From contig NZ_JBBBNY010000003.1 of the NCBI RefSeq assembly GCF_037137055.1, forward strand, positions 310,001 to 374,000: DNA of 64,000 bases, written 5' to 3'. The stretch's first letter is position 1; each line of letters opens with the position of its first letter. Below are positions 24,956 through 35,200 of this stretch, piece after piece. A program made the position numbers and the translations under genes. Below the pieces are notes generated by a model. That model had not been told where the DNA came from. It saw only the letters and a program-made list of their open reading frames with translations, and ran no database searches. This stretch comes from Frateuria_A yonginensis (GTDB taxonomy: Bacteria > Pseudomonadota > Gammaproteobacteria > Xanthomonadales > Rhodanobacteraceae).

Positions 24956-27271
24956 TCAGGGAAGCGTGGAGGTGGCCGGCGCCGGCGTGCTGCCGTCGCC
25001 GCTGAACAGGTTGCCGATCTGCTGCCAGAAGCAGCCCTCGGTGTCCGCCGGCAGCGAGCCGGCGACGACCGGGAACTGGCGGGCACCTTCGCACCCGGGC
25101 TGCGTGCGCTTGCCGTCGGTGGGGTTGATCCAGGCCATTTCCAGGCCCTCGCCCGGCGATGCCGACAGCGGCCGGGTGGGCAGCCGGCGGAACAGTTCCT
25201 GCCAGGCGCGCAGGCCGCCGGTGGCGCCGAACAGCGTGGTCGGCTTGTTGTCATCGCGGCCCATCCAGAACACCGCCAGGTGCTTGCCGGTGAAGCCGGC
25301 GAACCAGCTGTCGCGCATGTCGTTGCTGGTGCCGGTCTTGCCGGCCGCGTTGAGCCAGCTCAGCGACGAGCTGCCCAGGCTGTGCGCGGTGCCGTACTCG
25401 GCCACCTGCTGCATCGCCCAGGTCACCAGCCGCACCGCCTGCTGGTACTCGCCCTTGCCGCCCTCGACCTCGTAGCGCTTGATGGTGTGGCCGCTGCCGT
25501 CGACCACGCCGCGCACGGCGAGCAGCGGCAGCGCGTGGCCGTCGGAGGCCAGGTACTGGTAGAGCTGCGCGACCTGGAACGGCGACAGGTCCACCGCACC
25601 GATCAGCATCGACGGACTGGGGTTGATGTCGGTGAAGCCGAACGATTCCAGGAACGCCTTGACGCGCTGCACGCCGACGGCCAGCCCCAGGTGGATGGTG
25701 GCCAGGTTCCACGAGTGCGCCAGCGCGTCGACCATCGGCACCTGGCCGTGCGACTGGTTGTCGTCGTTCTGCGGCATCCAGGTGGTGCCGTTGGGCTGGC
25801 GCAGCATGATCGGCGAGTCGTCGAGCAGGGTGGCCAGGTTCCAGCGCGAGGGGTCGGTCAGCGCCACCAGGTAGACGAACGGCTTGACCAGCGAGCCGAT
25901 CGGCCGGCGCGCGTCGAGTGCGCGGTTGAAGCCGGTGTCGCCCGGCGTCCGGCTGCCGACCACCGCCAGCACGCTGCCGGTGTCGGCGTCGGTGACCACG
26001 CCGGCGGCCTGCACCTTCTCGCCGCGCTTGCCCAGGCCCTTGAGCGCGGTGCTCACCGCCTGCTCGGCATACAGCTGCGCGGCCGGGTCGAGCGTGGTGA
26101 AGATGGACAGGTTGCCCTTGCTCAGCGTCTCGTCGTCGAAGTCGCTGGTGATCTGCGCGCGCACCAGGTCCATGAAGGCCGGGAAGCGGTTGTGCGGCAG
26201 CTGCGCGTTGGGCGCGATGTCCAGCGGCGCCGCCTGCGCCGCGTTGACCTGGTTGGCGTCGAGCAGGCCGGTGTCGTAGAACTCCTTGAGCACCAGGTTG
26301 CGCCGTGCCAGCGCCCGCTCGGGGAAACGGCGCGGGTCGTAGTAGCTCGGGCCCTTGACCATGCCCACCAGCAGCGCGATCTCCTGCGGGCGCAGATCCT
26401 CCAGCCGCCGGCCGAAGTAGAACTCGGCACCCGCGGCGAAGCCGTGCACGGCCTGGCTGCCCTGCTGGCCGAGGAAGACCTCGTTGATGTAGGCCTCCAG
26501 GATGCGGTCCTTGGAGTAGTGCGCCTCGATCAGCAGCGAGAGCAGCGCCTCGTTGAACTTGCGCACCAGGTTCTGGCTGCGGTCCAGGAACAGGTTGCGC
26601 ACCAGCTGCTGGGTCAGCGTGGAGCCGCCCTGCACGGTGTGGCCGGCGCGCAGGTTGGCGAAGGCGGCGCGCAGGATGGCGGTGAAGTCCAGGCCGATGT
26701 GATGCTTGAAGTCGCGGTCCTCGACCGCCTGCAGCCCGGTGACCAGCAGCGGCGGCACGTCGGCCAGGCGCACGATGCGCCGTTCCTCCTGCTGTGCGCC
26801 GTACACGGTCGCGATGCGCGCGGGGTCGAGGTGGGCGACCTCGAGCGGCGCGCCACTGCCGGCGTCCACCACCGACTCGACCTGGCCCTGCCCCAGCGTG
26901 ACGCGGATGCGCTTGGGCAGCTCGCCGCCGTCGGGCCCGGCGTAGCCGCGGGACGAGATCACGTAGCGGCTGCCGCTGTGCGTCCAGGTGCCCGGCACCT
27001 TGCCGGCGCCGTCGCGGGTGTAGCCGGCGAAGGTCAGCTCCAGCTCCAGGGCCGCGGGAGACATCGGCACGCCCGGCGCCAGTTCGAGCGGGCGCGCGTA
27101 GACGCGCGTGGGCACCGCGAAGACCAGGTCGTTGAAGCGGTCCTGCACGCGCTTGTTGAGGATCAGCGTATACGGCAGCAGAAAGCCCACGCCGAGGCCC
27201 AGCGCGACCCAGAACGGGACGCGCAGCCAGCGCCAGCTGCGGCGCGCGAACGCGCCCATGCGAGTGATCAT
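24956..27271 (-). CDS. mrcB: Bifunctional penicillin-binding protein 1B
   Basis: 771-aa class A PBP that polymerises and cross-links peptidoglycan. One N-terminal membrane helix (FWVALGLGVGFLLPYTLIL) is followed by a UB2H-like domain. The glycosyltransferase 51 domain has EDRDFKHHIGLDFTAILRA, GGSTLTQQLVRNLFLDR and EAYINEVFLGQQG. The transpeptidase domain has SxxK in RPIGSLVKPF, SxN in AHSWNLATIHLG and KTG in NAAGKTGTSND. The start at 27271 (MITRMGAFARRS) gives the usual short basic cytoplasmic tail. It is followed at 9 bp by the lipoprotein gene. Confidence 0.95.
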   Translation of the reverse strand: MITRMGAFARRSWRWLRVPFWVALGLGVGFLLPYTLILNKRVQDRFNDLVFAVPTRVYARPLELAPGVPMSPAALELELTFAGYTRDGAGKVPGTWTHSGSRYVISSRGYAGPDGGELPKRIRVTLGQGQVESVVDAGSGAPLEVAHLDPARIATVYGAQQEERRIVRLADVPPLLVTGLQAVEDRDFKHHIGLDFTAILRAAFANLRAGHTVQGGSTLTQQLVRNLFLDRSQNLVRKFNEALLSLLIEAHYSKDRILEAYINEVFLGQQGSQAVHGFAAGAEFYFGRRLEDLRPQEIALLVGMVKGPSYYDPRRFPERALARRNLVLKEFYDTGLLDANQVNAAQAAPLDIAPNAQLPHNRFPAFMDLVRAQITSDFDDETLSKGNLSIFTTLDPAAQLYAEQAVSTALKGLGKRGEKVQAAGVVTDADTGSVLAVVGSRTPGDTGFNRALDARRPIGSLVKPFVYLVALTDPSRWNLATLLDDSPIMLRQPNGTTWMPQNDDNQSHGQVPMVDALAHSWNLATIHLGLAVGVQRVKAFLESFGFTDINPSPSMLIGAVDLSPFQVAQLYQYLASDGHALPLLAVRGVVDGSGHTIKRYEVEGGKGEYQQAVRLVTWAMQQVAEYGTAHSLGSSSLSWLNAAGKTGTSNDMRDSWFAGFTGKHLAVFWMGRDDNKPTTLFGATGGLRAWQELFRRLPTRPLSASPGEGLEMAWINPTDGKRTQPGCEGARQFPVVAGSLPADTEGCFWQQIGNLFSGDGSTPAPATSTLP

Positions 27272-27427
27272 TGCCAAGGTGGAGGGCCTGGATCCAAGGT
27301 GGGTCGATGATAGGGCGTGGGACCCGGCGCGCATCTGAACGCGCGCTTGCATGCAGGGCGCGGGGATGGCGGCCGCGGGGCGATTCGCGGGCAGCAGGCC
27401 ACCCCCTTCACGCCGATCGGGGGCGCC

Positions 27428-28264
27428 CTACCCGGCCGGCGGACGCCAGCAGTCCGCATCGGGATGGAACGGGCGCGGGTGGACGCCGAGCAGGTCTTCC
27501 AGCTCGGCGTTGTCGGCGATCAGATCCGTTTCCAGCCGCGCCAGCGGCCCGCGCAACCGCGGCACCGCATGACGGGCCAGGCGCAGCATCCAGGCCGGCA
27601 ACGGCAGCGGCAGCGTGGCCACCGGCAGGCTGCGCTGTACGCGCGCGAACATCTCGCTGGCGCGCAGGCGTTCGCCGCCGCCGATCGGCAGCACGCGATG
27701 GGCCGGGCGCTCCAGCGCCGCGAGCACGGCCTGCGCGATGTCGTCGGCGTGCACCGGCTGGCGCAGGCCGCGCCCGGCCGGGCGAGGAAACACGCGAAGC
27801 CGCATCGCGCGGCGGGCCACCGGGCTGAGACTGCGGTCGCGACCGGCACCGTAGATCAGCGTCGGGCGCAGCACGGTCCAGGCGCAGCCGAGCCTGGCGC
27901 AGGCGGCGGCGAGCTCCGCCTCGCCCTGGCGCAGTTCCTCGGCGATGGCGCGCTCCGCAGGCACCACCGAGGCGGCCTTGCTTTCGACGCTCATCGAGCT
28001 GGTGGCGACGATGCACGGCCGACCGGCGGGCGTGGCGGCGGCGAGCCACTGCGCGAAGGCGCGCAGCGGCCCGAAGCTGACGATCGCACGGACTTCGGGC
28101 ACCGCCGGCACCGCGTCGGGCAGGTGACCGGCCAGCCAGGTCAGGCCCGGGGCGCCGACCCGCGGCGTGCGGCTGAGCGCGAGCACCGGTTCGCCACGCG
28201 CCTGCAGGCGCGGCAGCAGGAAATGGCCGATCTGGCTGCTGGCGCCGAACACCAACACCGTCAT
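27428..28264 (-). CDS. NAD(P)-binding epimerase/reductase-like protein
   Basis: 278-aa Rossmann-fold protein of the NAD-dependent epimerase/dehydratase (extended SDR or atypical SDR) group. The dinucleotide-binding motif is MTVLVFGASSQIGHFLLPRL. A downstream VLRPTLIYGAGRDRSLSPVA matches the family's active-site-distal motif, and QPVHADDIAQAVLAAL is typical of such proteins. The classical YxxxK pair is not evident, as in atypical SDRs. It starts 7 bp after the TPR gene stop, so the two are co-transcribed. Substrate unknown. Confidence 0.82.
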   Translation of the reverse strand: MTVLVFGASSQIGHFLLPRLQARGEPVLALSRTPRVGAPGLTWLAGHLPDAVPAVPEVRAIVSFGPLRAFAQWLAAATPAGRPCIVATSSMSVESKAASVVPAERAIAEELRQGEAELAAACARLGCAWTVLRPTLIYGAGRDRSLSPVARRAMRLRVFPRPAGRGLRQPVHADDIAQAVLAALERPAHRVLPIGGGERLRASEMFARVQRSLPVATLPLPLPAWMLRLARHAVPRLRGPLARLETDLIADNAELEDLLGVHPRPFHPDADCWRPPAG

Positions 28265-28271
28265 GTGGCGC

Positions 28272-30011
28272 TCAACCGCCGCTCTGCAGGCGCAGGGTCA
28301 GTTCGCGCACGCGCGGCAGGTACGGGGCGAGCCGGCGCGCCTGATCGATCGACCGCGAGGCGTCGGCGCGGTCGCCACGGGCCAGCTGCTGCTCGGCCTG
28401 GTCCAGCCAGGCATCGACCAGCCGCTCGCGCAGCACGTTGGCGGAGGCATCGCCGGGCGAGAGGTCGCCGAGCGCGGCGAGCAGCTCGCCGGCCTTGTCG
28501 AGATTGCCACCGGCGAGCGCCTGGTTGAACTGCTGCACGACCAGGTTGGGCAGGTCTTCCAGCCCCTCCAGCGCGGCCTGGTTGTTGCCGTCGATGGCGA
28601 GCGCGTTGCGGTACAGGTCGTAGGCGCTGTCGCCCGGCGGCAGCATGATGTTGCCCTGCGTGGCGGCCTCGCGGGCACGGTGCACCAGGTCGGCCACCTG
28701 CTCGATCTGGTCGGCGGTGAGCGCCGGCGGCGGCGGCGCGGGCTCCTCGACGGGCGGCCGATTCGCCGGCGCCGCCTGCCCGGCCGCGGCCGCGTTGGCC
28801 GGCGCAGCCGGTTTGCCCGCGGCGGCGAGAGTGGTGCGCAGGCGCGCACGTGCAGCCGCCAGGTCGGCGGACTTGGGCGCCAGCGTCTCGGCCTGGTCGA
28901 GCAGCGTCGCGGCCTGCGTGGTGTCGTCGGCATCGAGCGCCGCATTGGCCTGCACGATCAGCGCCTGCGCCACCTGGCCCAGGCCGGTGCGGGCCTGCGC
29001 ATTCTCCGGGTCGAGCGCGAGCGCCGCCTTGAAATGCGCCAGTGCGGTGTCCTCGCCCGGCCCCGCGATGCGGCCGGCGCGCAGCGCTTCCTGGCCCTGC
29101 GCGAGCGCCTGCACCAGCACGCCGTCATCCTGCTTCTGCGCCTGCGCGAGGGCGGCGCGCAGCGCCGGCAGCTCGCCGTAGCTGGGCAGCAGGGCGGCGA
29201 GCTGATCGACGATGCCCGACGCGGCATCGACGTTGCCGCGCGAAAGCGCGTCGCGCGCCTGCGCGGCCAGCGCGGCGCCGACCTGGTCCAGGCCATGCGC
29301 CGCGACGGCGTTGCCCGGGTCGGCCGCCAGCACGCGCTGGTAGAGCGCGCCGGCGCCGTCGTCCCCGATCAACCGGCCGGCGGCGAGCGCGCGTTGCGCC
29401 TGTTCGATCAGGCCGTCGGCCGGCTGCGCCGCGCCACGGGCCTTCGCGATCAGGCGGTCCAGCCGGTCGACGTCGCTGCCGCCGCCGAGCAGCTCGCGGG
29501 CGACGCCCAGGCGCTGCGCGGCCTCGTCCAGGTGCCCGGCCCGATAGGCCTCGTCGGCGCGCGACAGCTCCGCCATGCCGACCTGGTGCAGGCCTTCGCG
29601 CGCACGGTCGTTGTCGGGCTCGAGCGCGCGCGCGGCCTGGAACAGTTCGCGTGCGCTGGTGCCGTCGGTGCCGTCGAGGCGGCCGTCGCGCAGGGCGATC
29701 TCGGCACGCGTCAGCACGTCGTTGAGTTCGGTGCGCGGCACCAGCTCGCGGATGTGATCCTGGTTCATGCGCAGCAGCATCAGTGCGCCGGCGACCAGCA
29801 GCGCGACCACCAGCAGCACCAGGTGGCGGGCGTGGAAGCGGCGGCGGCGCACCGGCACCACCCGCCGCGGCGATTCCAGGTGGACCGGCGGCAGCCGGTC
29901 CTCCGGATCGTCGCGCGCCGGAGGCCGGGGCGCGTCCAGGTCGCCCAGGTCGCCGAGCGTGGGCTCGGAGCGCCCGGCGGGGCCCTTGTGATGATCTCTG
30001 CGTCCGCTCAT
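28272..30011 (-). CDS. Membrane-anchored TPR-repeat protein
   Basis: 579-aa protein with a cytoplasmic basic N-terminus, one transmembrane helix (HLVLLVVALLVAGALMLL, around residues 60-78) and a long periplasmic region of helical TPR-like repeats (e.g. ALAHFKAALALDPENAQART, YDLYRNALAIDGNNQAALEG). A Pro/Ala-rich linker splits the repeats near residue 420. The start at 30011 (MSGRRDHHKGPAGR) is preferred over the longer reading. A TAAGCT promoter-like element lies 26 bp upstream. It probably acts as a scaffold in the envelope; no specific partner is evident. Confidence 0.8.
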   Translation of the reverse strand: MSGRRDHHKGPAGRSEPTLGDLGDLDAPRPPARDDPEDRLPPVHLESPRRVVPVRRRRFHARHLVLLVVALLVAGALMLLRMNQDHIRELVPRTELNDVLTRAEIALRDGRLDGTDGTSARELFQAARALEPDNDRAREGLHQVGMAELSRADEAYRAGHLDEAAQRLGVARELLGGGSDVDRLDRLIAKARGAAQPADGLIEQAQRALAAGRLIGDDGAGALYQRVLAADPGNAVAAHGLDQVGAALAAQARDALSRGNVDAASGIVDQLAALLPSYGELPALRAALAQAQKQDDGVLVQALAQGQEALRAGRIAGPGEDTALAHFKAALALDPENAQARTGLGQVAQALIVQANAALDADDTTQAATLLDQAETLAPKSADLAAARARLRTTLAAAGKPAAPANAAAAGQAAPANRPPVEEPAPPPPALTADQIEQVADLVHRAREAATQGNIMLPPGDSAYDLYRNALAIDGNNQAALEGLEDLPNLVVQQFNQALAGGNLDKAGELLAALGDLSPGDASANVLRERLVDAWLDQAEQQLARGDRADASRSIDQARRLAPYLPRVRELTLRLQSGG

Positions 30012-30034
30012 GAGAAGGCTGTCCTGGCAACCGA

Positions 30035-30045
30035 CGCAGCTTAGC
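30035..30045 (-). promoter_or_regulatory. GCTAAGCTGCG promoter-like element
   Basis: Read on the minus strand, GCTAAGCTGCG lies 24 bp upstream of the TPR gene. The same element is found upstream of tamA (39833-39843) and, with two changes, upstream of the glucan synthase gene (37142-37152). It resembles a -10 region; the -35 region is not obvious. Confidence 0.35.
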
Positions 30046-30084
30046 ATCGCCGTCCGCGAACGCCGGTGGCGCGCGGCAGGGCAT

Positions 30085-32205
30085 TCAGCTTGCGCTGACG
30101 CGCCGGGCCTCGACCACGTTGGGCAGCGCCACCAGCTTGCCGAGCAGGGTGGAAAGCTGCTCGAAATCGCGCACACGCAGGGTGAAGCGCATCTCCACCT
30201 CGCCGGTGCGGCCCTCCAGCCGGCTCGAAGACGCGACGATCTGCGTGCCGACGTTGCTGATCACGTTGGTGACGTCCTTCTGCAGACCCTTGCGGTCGTA
30301 GCCGCGCAGCTCGACGTCCACCTGGTAGGACTGCTGCGCCGCCCTGCCCCACTCGACCTCGATAACGCGGTCCGGATCGCGCCGGGCCAGCCGCGCCAGG
30401 CTGACGCAGTCGGCGCGGTGCACCGACACGCCGCGGCCCTTGGTGATGAACCCGCGCACCGGATCGCCCGGCAGCGGCTGGCAGCAGCGCGCCAGCACCG
30501 TGAGCAGGTTGCCCACGCCCTCGATGCGCAGCGCGCCCTGGTCCGGCCGCACGTGGCGCGCCACCGGCGGCGCCGGCGGCGGCGTGGGTTCGACCGGCTG
30601 CGCCGCCTCCTGCAGCACGCGGGCGATCTGGCCGGCGCTGACCTCGCCCAGCGCCAGCGCCACCAGCAGCTCGTCGTGGTTCCTCAGGTGGAAGTGCGCG
30701 GGCAGCCGGGACAGGTCCGCCGCGGGCAGCGCCAGGCGCTTGAGCTCGCGCTCCAGCAGCGCGCGGCCCGCGGCCAGGTTGGCCTCGTGCGCGATCCGGC
30801 GGAACCACGAACGCGCCTTCTCGCGCGCGCGGCTGGTGTTGAGGTAGCCGTGGTGGGGCGAGAGCCAGTCGCGGCTCGGCTCGGCGTTCTTGGCGGTGAT
30901 GATCTCGATGCGGTCACCGCTGCGCGGCTGGTGCGTCAGCGGCACGATGCGCCCGTTCACCTTGGCGCCGCGGCAGCGATGGCCGACCTCGGTGTGCACG
31001 TAGTAGGCGAAGTCGAGCACGGTGGCGCCGTGCGGCAGGTCGAACACCTCGCCCTTGGGCGTGAGCAGGTAGACGCGGTCCTCGACCAGCTCGGTGCGCA
31101 GTTCGGCGGCGATGTCCTCGTCGGCGCGCGGCTCGAGCAGCTGGCGCATCCAGGCGATCTTCGCCTCGAACTCGGCGTCGGCGCCGCCGCCCTCCTTGTA
31201 GCGCCAGTGCGCGGCGACGCCCAGCTCGTTGTCGCGGTGCATCGCATGGGTGCGGATCTGCACCTCCAGCGTCTTGCCCTGCGGGCCGATCACCGCGGTG
31301 TGCAGCGAGCGGTAGCCGTTGCCCTTGGGACGGGCCAGGTAATCGTCGAACTCGCGCGGCAGGTGCTGCCACAGCGTGTGCACCACGCCGAGCGCGGCGT
31401 AGCAGTCGGCCACGGAGTCGACCAGGATGCGTACGGCGCGGATGTCGTACAGATCGGAGAACTCCAGCCCCTTGCGCTGCATCTTCTTCCAGATGGAATA
31501 GATGTGCTTGGGCCGGCCGGCGAGGTCGGCCTCGATCCCGGCCGCCTGCAGCGCCGCGCCCAGTTCGGCCATCACCTGCGCGATGAAGGCCTCGCGGTCG
31601 GCGCGACGTTCGTCCAGCAGGCGCGCGATGCGCTTGTAGGTGTCCGGCTGCAGGTAGCGGAAGGCCAGATCCTCCAGCTCCCACTTCAGCTGCCAGATGC
31701 CCAGCCGGTTGGCCAGCGGTGCGTGGATGTCGCGGGTGAGCCGGGCCAGCGCCGCGCGCTCGGCCTCCGGCAGCGCCACCGCGCCGCGCATGCATGCCAG
31801 CTGGCGCGCCAGCAGCACGAACACCACGCGCAGGTCGCGGATGATCGCCAGCAGCAGCCGGCGCAGTCCCTCGGAGGTGCCGGTCTCGCGTTGGGCGTGC
31901 AAGGCCCAGACCTTCTGCGCGGCGAGCTGGCCTTCGACCAGCCGCTGCAGCTCCGTCGGCAGGGTCCTGGCGCGCGCGGCCCAGGCGGCGGAGTCGCGCC
32001 GGGCCAGCTCGAACCACACCGCCGCGGCCTGGGTCTGAGCATCGCAGCCGAGCATCGCGAGCAGGTCGAGCGTGTCGGCGCACTCGGTCTCGTCCAGCGG
32101 CAGGCCCGCGCACGCCTCCACCGCCGCGGCGAGCAGCGGCGACGCAGCTGCGCGCGCCTGCCAGCCGGCGAGACGGGAGCTTGCGGAGCGGGCGGTCTGG
32201 ACCAT
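30085..32205 (-). CDS. relA: GTP pyrophosphokinase RelA, (p)ppGpp synthetase I
   Basis: 706-aa stringent-response enzyme. The N-terminal HD region has lost the catalytic His-Asp pair, so it is a monofunctional synthetase. The synthetase domain has GRPKHIYSIWKKMQRKGLEF, YDIRAVRILVDSVADCYAAL and GNGYRSLHTAVIGPQGKTLE. A TGS domain (YLLTPKGEVFDLPHGATVLD) and a C-terminal ACT domain (VDVELRGYDRKGLQKDVTNV) follow, with a Cys/His-rich region between them. ATG 32205 has AAGGTGA eight bases upstream; an earlier ATG at 32232 lacks a site. It lies between hrpA and the TPR gene on the same strand. Confidence 0.95.
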   Translation of the reverse strand: MVQTARSASSRLAGWQARAAASPLLAAAVEACAGLPLDETECADTLDLLAMLGCDAQTQAAAVWFELARRDSAAWAARARTLPTELQRLVEGQLAAQKVWALHAQRETGTSEGLRRLLLAIIRDLRVVFVLLARQLACMRGAVALPEAERAALARLTRDIHAPLANRLGIWQLKWELEDLAFRYLQPDTYKRIARLLDERRADREAFIAQVMAELGAALQAAGIEADLAGRPKHIYSIWKKMQRKGLEFSDLYDIRAVRILVDSVADCYAALGVVHTLWQHLPREFDDYLARPKGNGYRSLHTAVIGPQGKTLEVQIRTHAMHRDNELGVAAHWRYKEGGGADAEFEAKIAWMRQLLEPRADEDIAAELRTELVEDRVYLLTPKGEVFDLPHGATVLDFAYYVHTEVGHRCRGAKVNGRIVPLTHQPRSGDRIEIITAKNAEPSRDWLSPHHGYLNTSRAREKARSWFRRIAHEANLAAGRALLERELKRLALPAADLSRLPAHFHLRNHDELLVALALGEVSAGQIARVLQEAAQPVEPTPPPAPPVARHVRPDQGALRIEGVGNLLTVLARCCQPLPGDPVRGFITKGRGVSVHRADCVSLARLARRDPDRVIEVEWGRAAQQSYQVDVELRGYDRKGLQKDVTNVISNVGTQIVASSSRLEGRTGEVEMRFTLRVRDFEQLSTLLGKLVALPNVVEARRVSAS

Positions 32206-32275
32206 GCGTGGCGTCACCTTCGATACGGGCATTCTAGGCCGGCACGCCGCCGGCGGAAGGACGCGCCGCGTCCGC

Positions 32276-35200
32276 TCAGGCCAGCGCTTCGAGGGCGCGG
32301 GCCAGGCGCTTGGCCGAGACCGGCTCGGCGGTCCTGAGTTCCTGCGCGAACAGCGAGACGCGCCACTCCTCGATCAGCCAGCGCAGCTCGTCCAGGGCCG
32401 CGTTTCCGGCGGCCTGGTGCTTGAGGTACTCGCGCCAGTACGGCTGCACCTGCAGCATGCGCTGCTGGTCCTTGGCCGGATCCTGGCGCAGGCGTTCGGC
32501 GCGCAGGCGCATCGCCTTGAGGTAGCGCGGATAGTGGGCCAGCCGCGCGGTCGGCAGTTCGCGCAGGAAACCGGGCGCGAGCAGCGCGGCGAGCTGCTCG
32601 CGCAGGTCGTCGTAGCTGGCGCGGGCGAAGCCGATCAACGGCGGCTCCAGCCACGGCTTGAGCTCCGCCTGCGCCTCGATGATCGGCTCGGCCAGCTTGA
32701 GCCGTTCGACGGCGGCGGCGAACAGCTCGCGCGCCAGCGCGGTACGCAGGGCCTCGAACGCCCCGGCCGTGCGCGCGTCCAGGTCGTGCGCGGTAAGCAG
32801 GTCCTGGAACCCGCCCTCGACGAGATCCTCGCGCAGGCCTTCCACGCTGCCCAGCGGCGCGTACTTCAGCGACAGCGCGTTGGCGATCGGCAGGCGCCGG
32901 CGGGCCTGCTTCAGCTCGCTCGCCAGCGCGTTGCGCAGCAGCCGCTCGACCCCCTTCAGGTGCGCCGCATGCGCCTCGTCGCGGCGCTCGAACACGCGCA
33001 GCGCCACCGCCTCGCCCAGGTCGACCAGTGCCGGGAAAGCGGTGAGGCCGCCCTCGGAGCGCACCTGCGGGGGGATCTCCTCGAAGTCCCAGCGGGTGAC
33101 GTCCTCGCGGGTCAGTTCCACGTCGGTCTTGCGCGAGAACGCCTCGCGCGCCTGGTCCGACCACTGTCGGCGCAGGGCGTCCAGATCGCGGCCGGTGGCC
33201 AGCGTGCGGCCGCGCTCGTCGTGCAGGCGGAAACGCATCTTCAGGTGCGGCGGCAGCTCGACCGCCGCGAATTCCGCGACCGGCGGCTCCACCCCGGTGG
33301 TGCGCTCGAGGAAGGCGGCGAGCGCCTCCGCCAGCGGCTGGTCGCGCGGCGACTCGGCCTCGGCGAACGCCCTGGCGAAATCGGGCGCCGGCACGAAGTT
33401 GCGCCGCAGCGCCTTGGGCAGCCCGCGGATCAGCTCGGCCGCCTTGTCAGGCAGCAGGCCGGGCACCAGCCACTCGCAGCGCGCCGCGGGCAGCGCGTTG
33501 AGCATCGCCAGCGGCAACTGCAGGGTGACGCCATCGGCCTCGTCGCCGGGGACGAAACGGTATTCCAGCCGGTAGCGCTGGGGAGGGATGTCCAGCGTGG
33601 CGGGAAAGGCCTTGGGATCGAGCCCGCCCGTGCCGACCAGCACGTCGTCGAGCGACCAGCGCAGCGCGGCCTGCTCGGCGGGACGCGCGCGGCCGTACCA
33701 GGCATCGAGCGCGCGCGTGCTGGCGATGTCCTCGGGCAGCTTGCCTTCGAAGAACGTGGCCAGTCCCTCCTCGCTGCGCACCAGGCCCTCGCGGCGCTGC
33801 TTGGCCTCGATCTCGTGCGCCTGCGCCAGCACGCGCTGGTTGGCGCGCACGAAATCCGCGCGCGCGTCGAGGTCGCCGCGCGCCAGCGCCTCGCGCAGGA
33901 AGATCGCGTGGGCGAGCGGCGGATCCTGCGGCTGGAAGGTGACCGGCCGGCGCTCGACCAGGGTCAGCCCGAACAGGCTGACCTGCTCGTAGGCCACCAC
34001 CGTGCCGCGCCTGCGCGACCAGTGCGGATCGCGGCAACTGGCCTTCACCAGGTGCGCCGCCTGCTGCTCGATCCAGGCCGGCTCCACGCGCGCGCAGCTC
34101 ATGCCCCACACGCGCCCGCCCACGTCGAGGATCTGCGCGGCGAAGACCCACGCCGGCGGCGCTTTCGCCAGCGCCGAGCCGGGGAAGACCTGGAAGCGGC
34201 GCTCGCGGGTGGAGCGGTAGATGCCTTTCTCGTCCTTGTGGCCGACCTGAGTCGGCAGGCCGGCGAGCAGGCTGCGATGGATGGCCTCGTAGAGCTCGGG
34301 ACGTGCTACTTCGTCGCCCGGGGTCGGGTTCCGGCCCCCTCTCCCTCCGGGTGAGGGGGCTGGGGTGAGGGACCGCGGCCCGCCGCGAAGCGTGCCGGCG
34401 CGGGATGCCCGTGCCTCGCTGCGCGACACCGGTCCCTTCGTTGCAGTGGCGGCCTGCTTGCTGCCCTTTCGCGGACCGGCCCCCTCACGCCGGCCCTCTG
34501 TCCCCTTCTCGATGGATACGGGCGGAGCGGGCACCGGTCCGTCGAGCTGCCACCCCAGTTCCGCCACCACCAGCAGCAGTTGCCGGTGCAGCTCGCGCCA
34601 CTCGCGCATGCGCAGGAACGACAGGAAATGCCGCCCGCACCAGTCGCGCAGCTTCGACTGGGTGAGCTCCTGGTGCGCCTCGTTGTACGCGCGCCAGAGG
34701 TTCAGCACGCCGAGGAAATCGGACTTCGGATCGGCGAAGGCGGCGTGCGCGGCATCCGCCTGCTGGCGCGCGTCGGCGGGCCGCTCGCGCGGATCCTGGA
34801 TCGACAGGAAGGCCACGATCACCAGCAGCTCGCGCAGCGCGTGGCGCTGCTGCGCCTCCACCAGCATGCGCGCCAGTTGCACGTCGATCGGCAGGCGCGC
34901 CAACTGGCGGCCGATCGCGGTGAGCTGGCGCCTCTCGTCGATGGCGGAGATCTCCGCCAGGCGGCGGTAGCCGTCGGCGACCATGCGCGGGTCGGGCGCC
35001 TCCAGGAACGGGAAGTCCTCCACCTCGCCCAGCTTCAGCGCGAGCATGCGCAGGATCACGTTGGCCAGCGAGGAGCGCAGCAACTCCGGGTCGGTGTAGC
35101 GCGGGCGGCTCTCGAAATCGGCCTCGTCGTAGAGGCGGTAGCAGACGCCCGGCCCGATGCGGCCGCAGCGGCCCTTGCGCTGGTCGGCGGCGGCCTGCGA

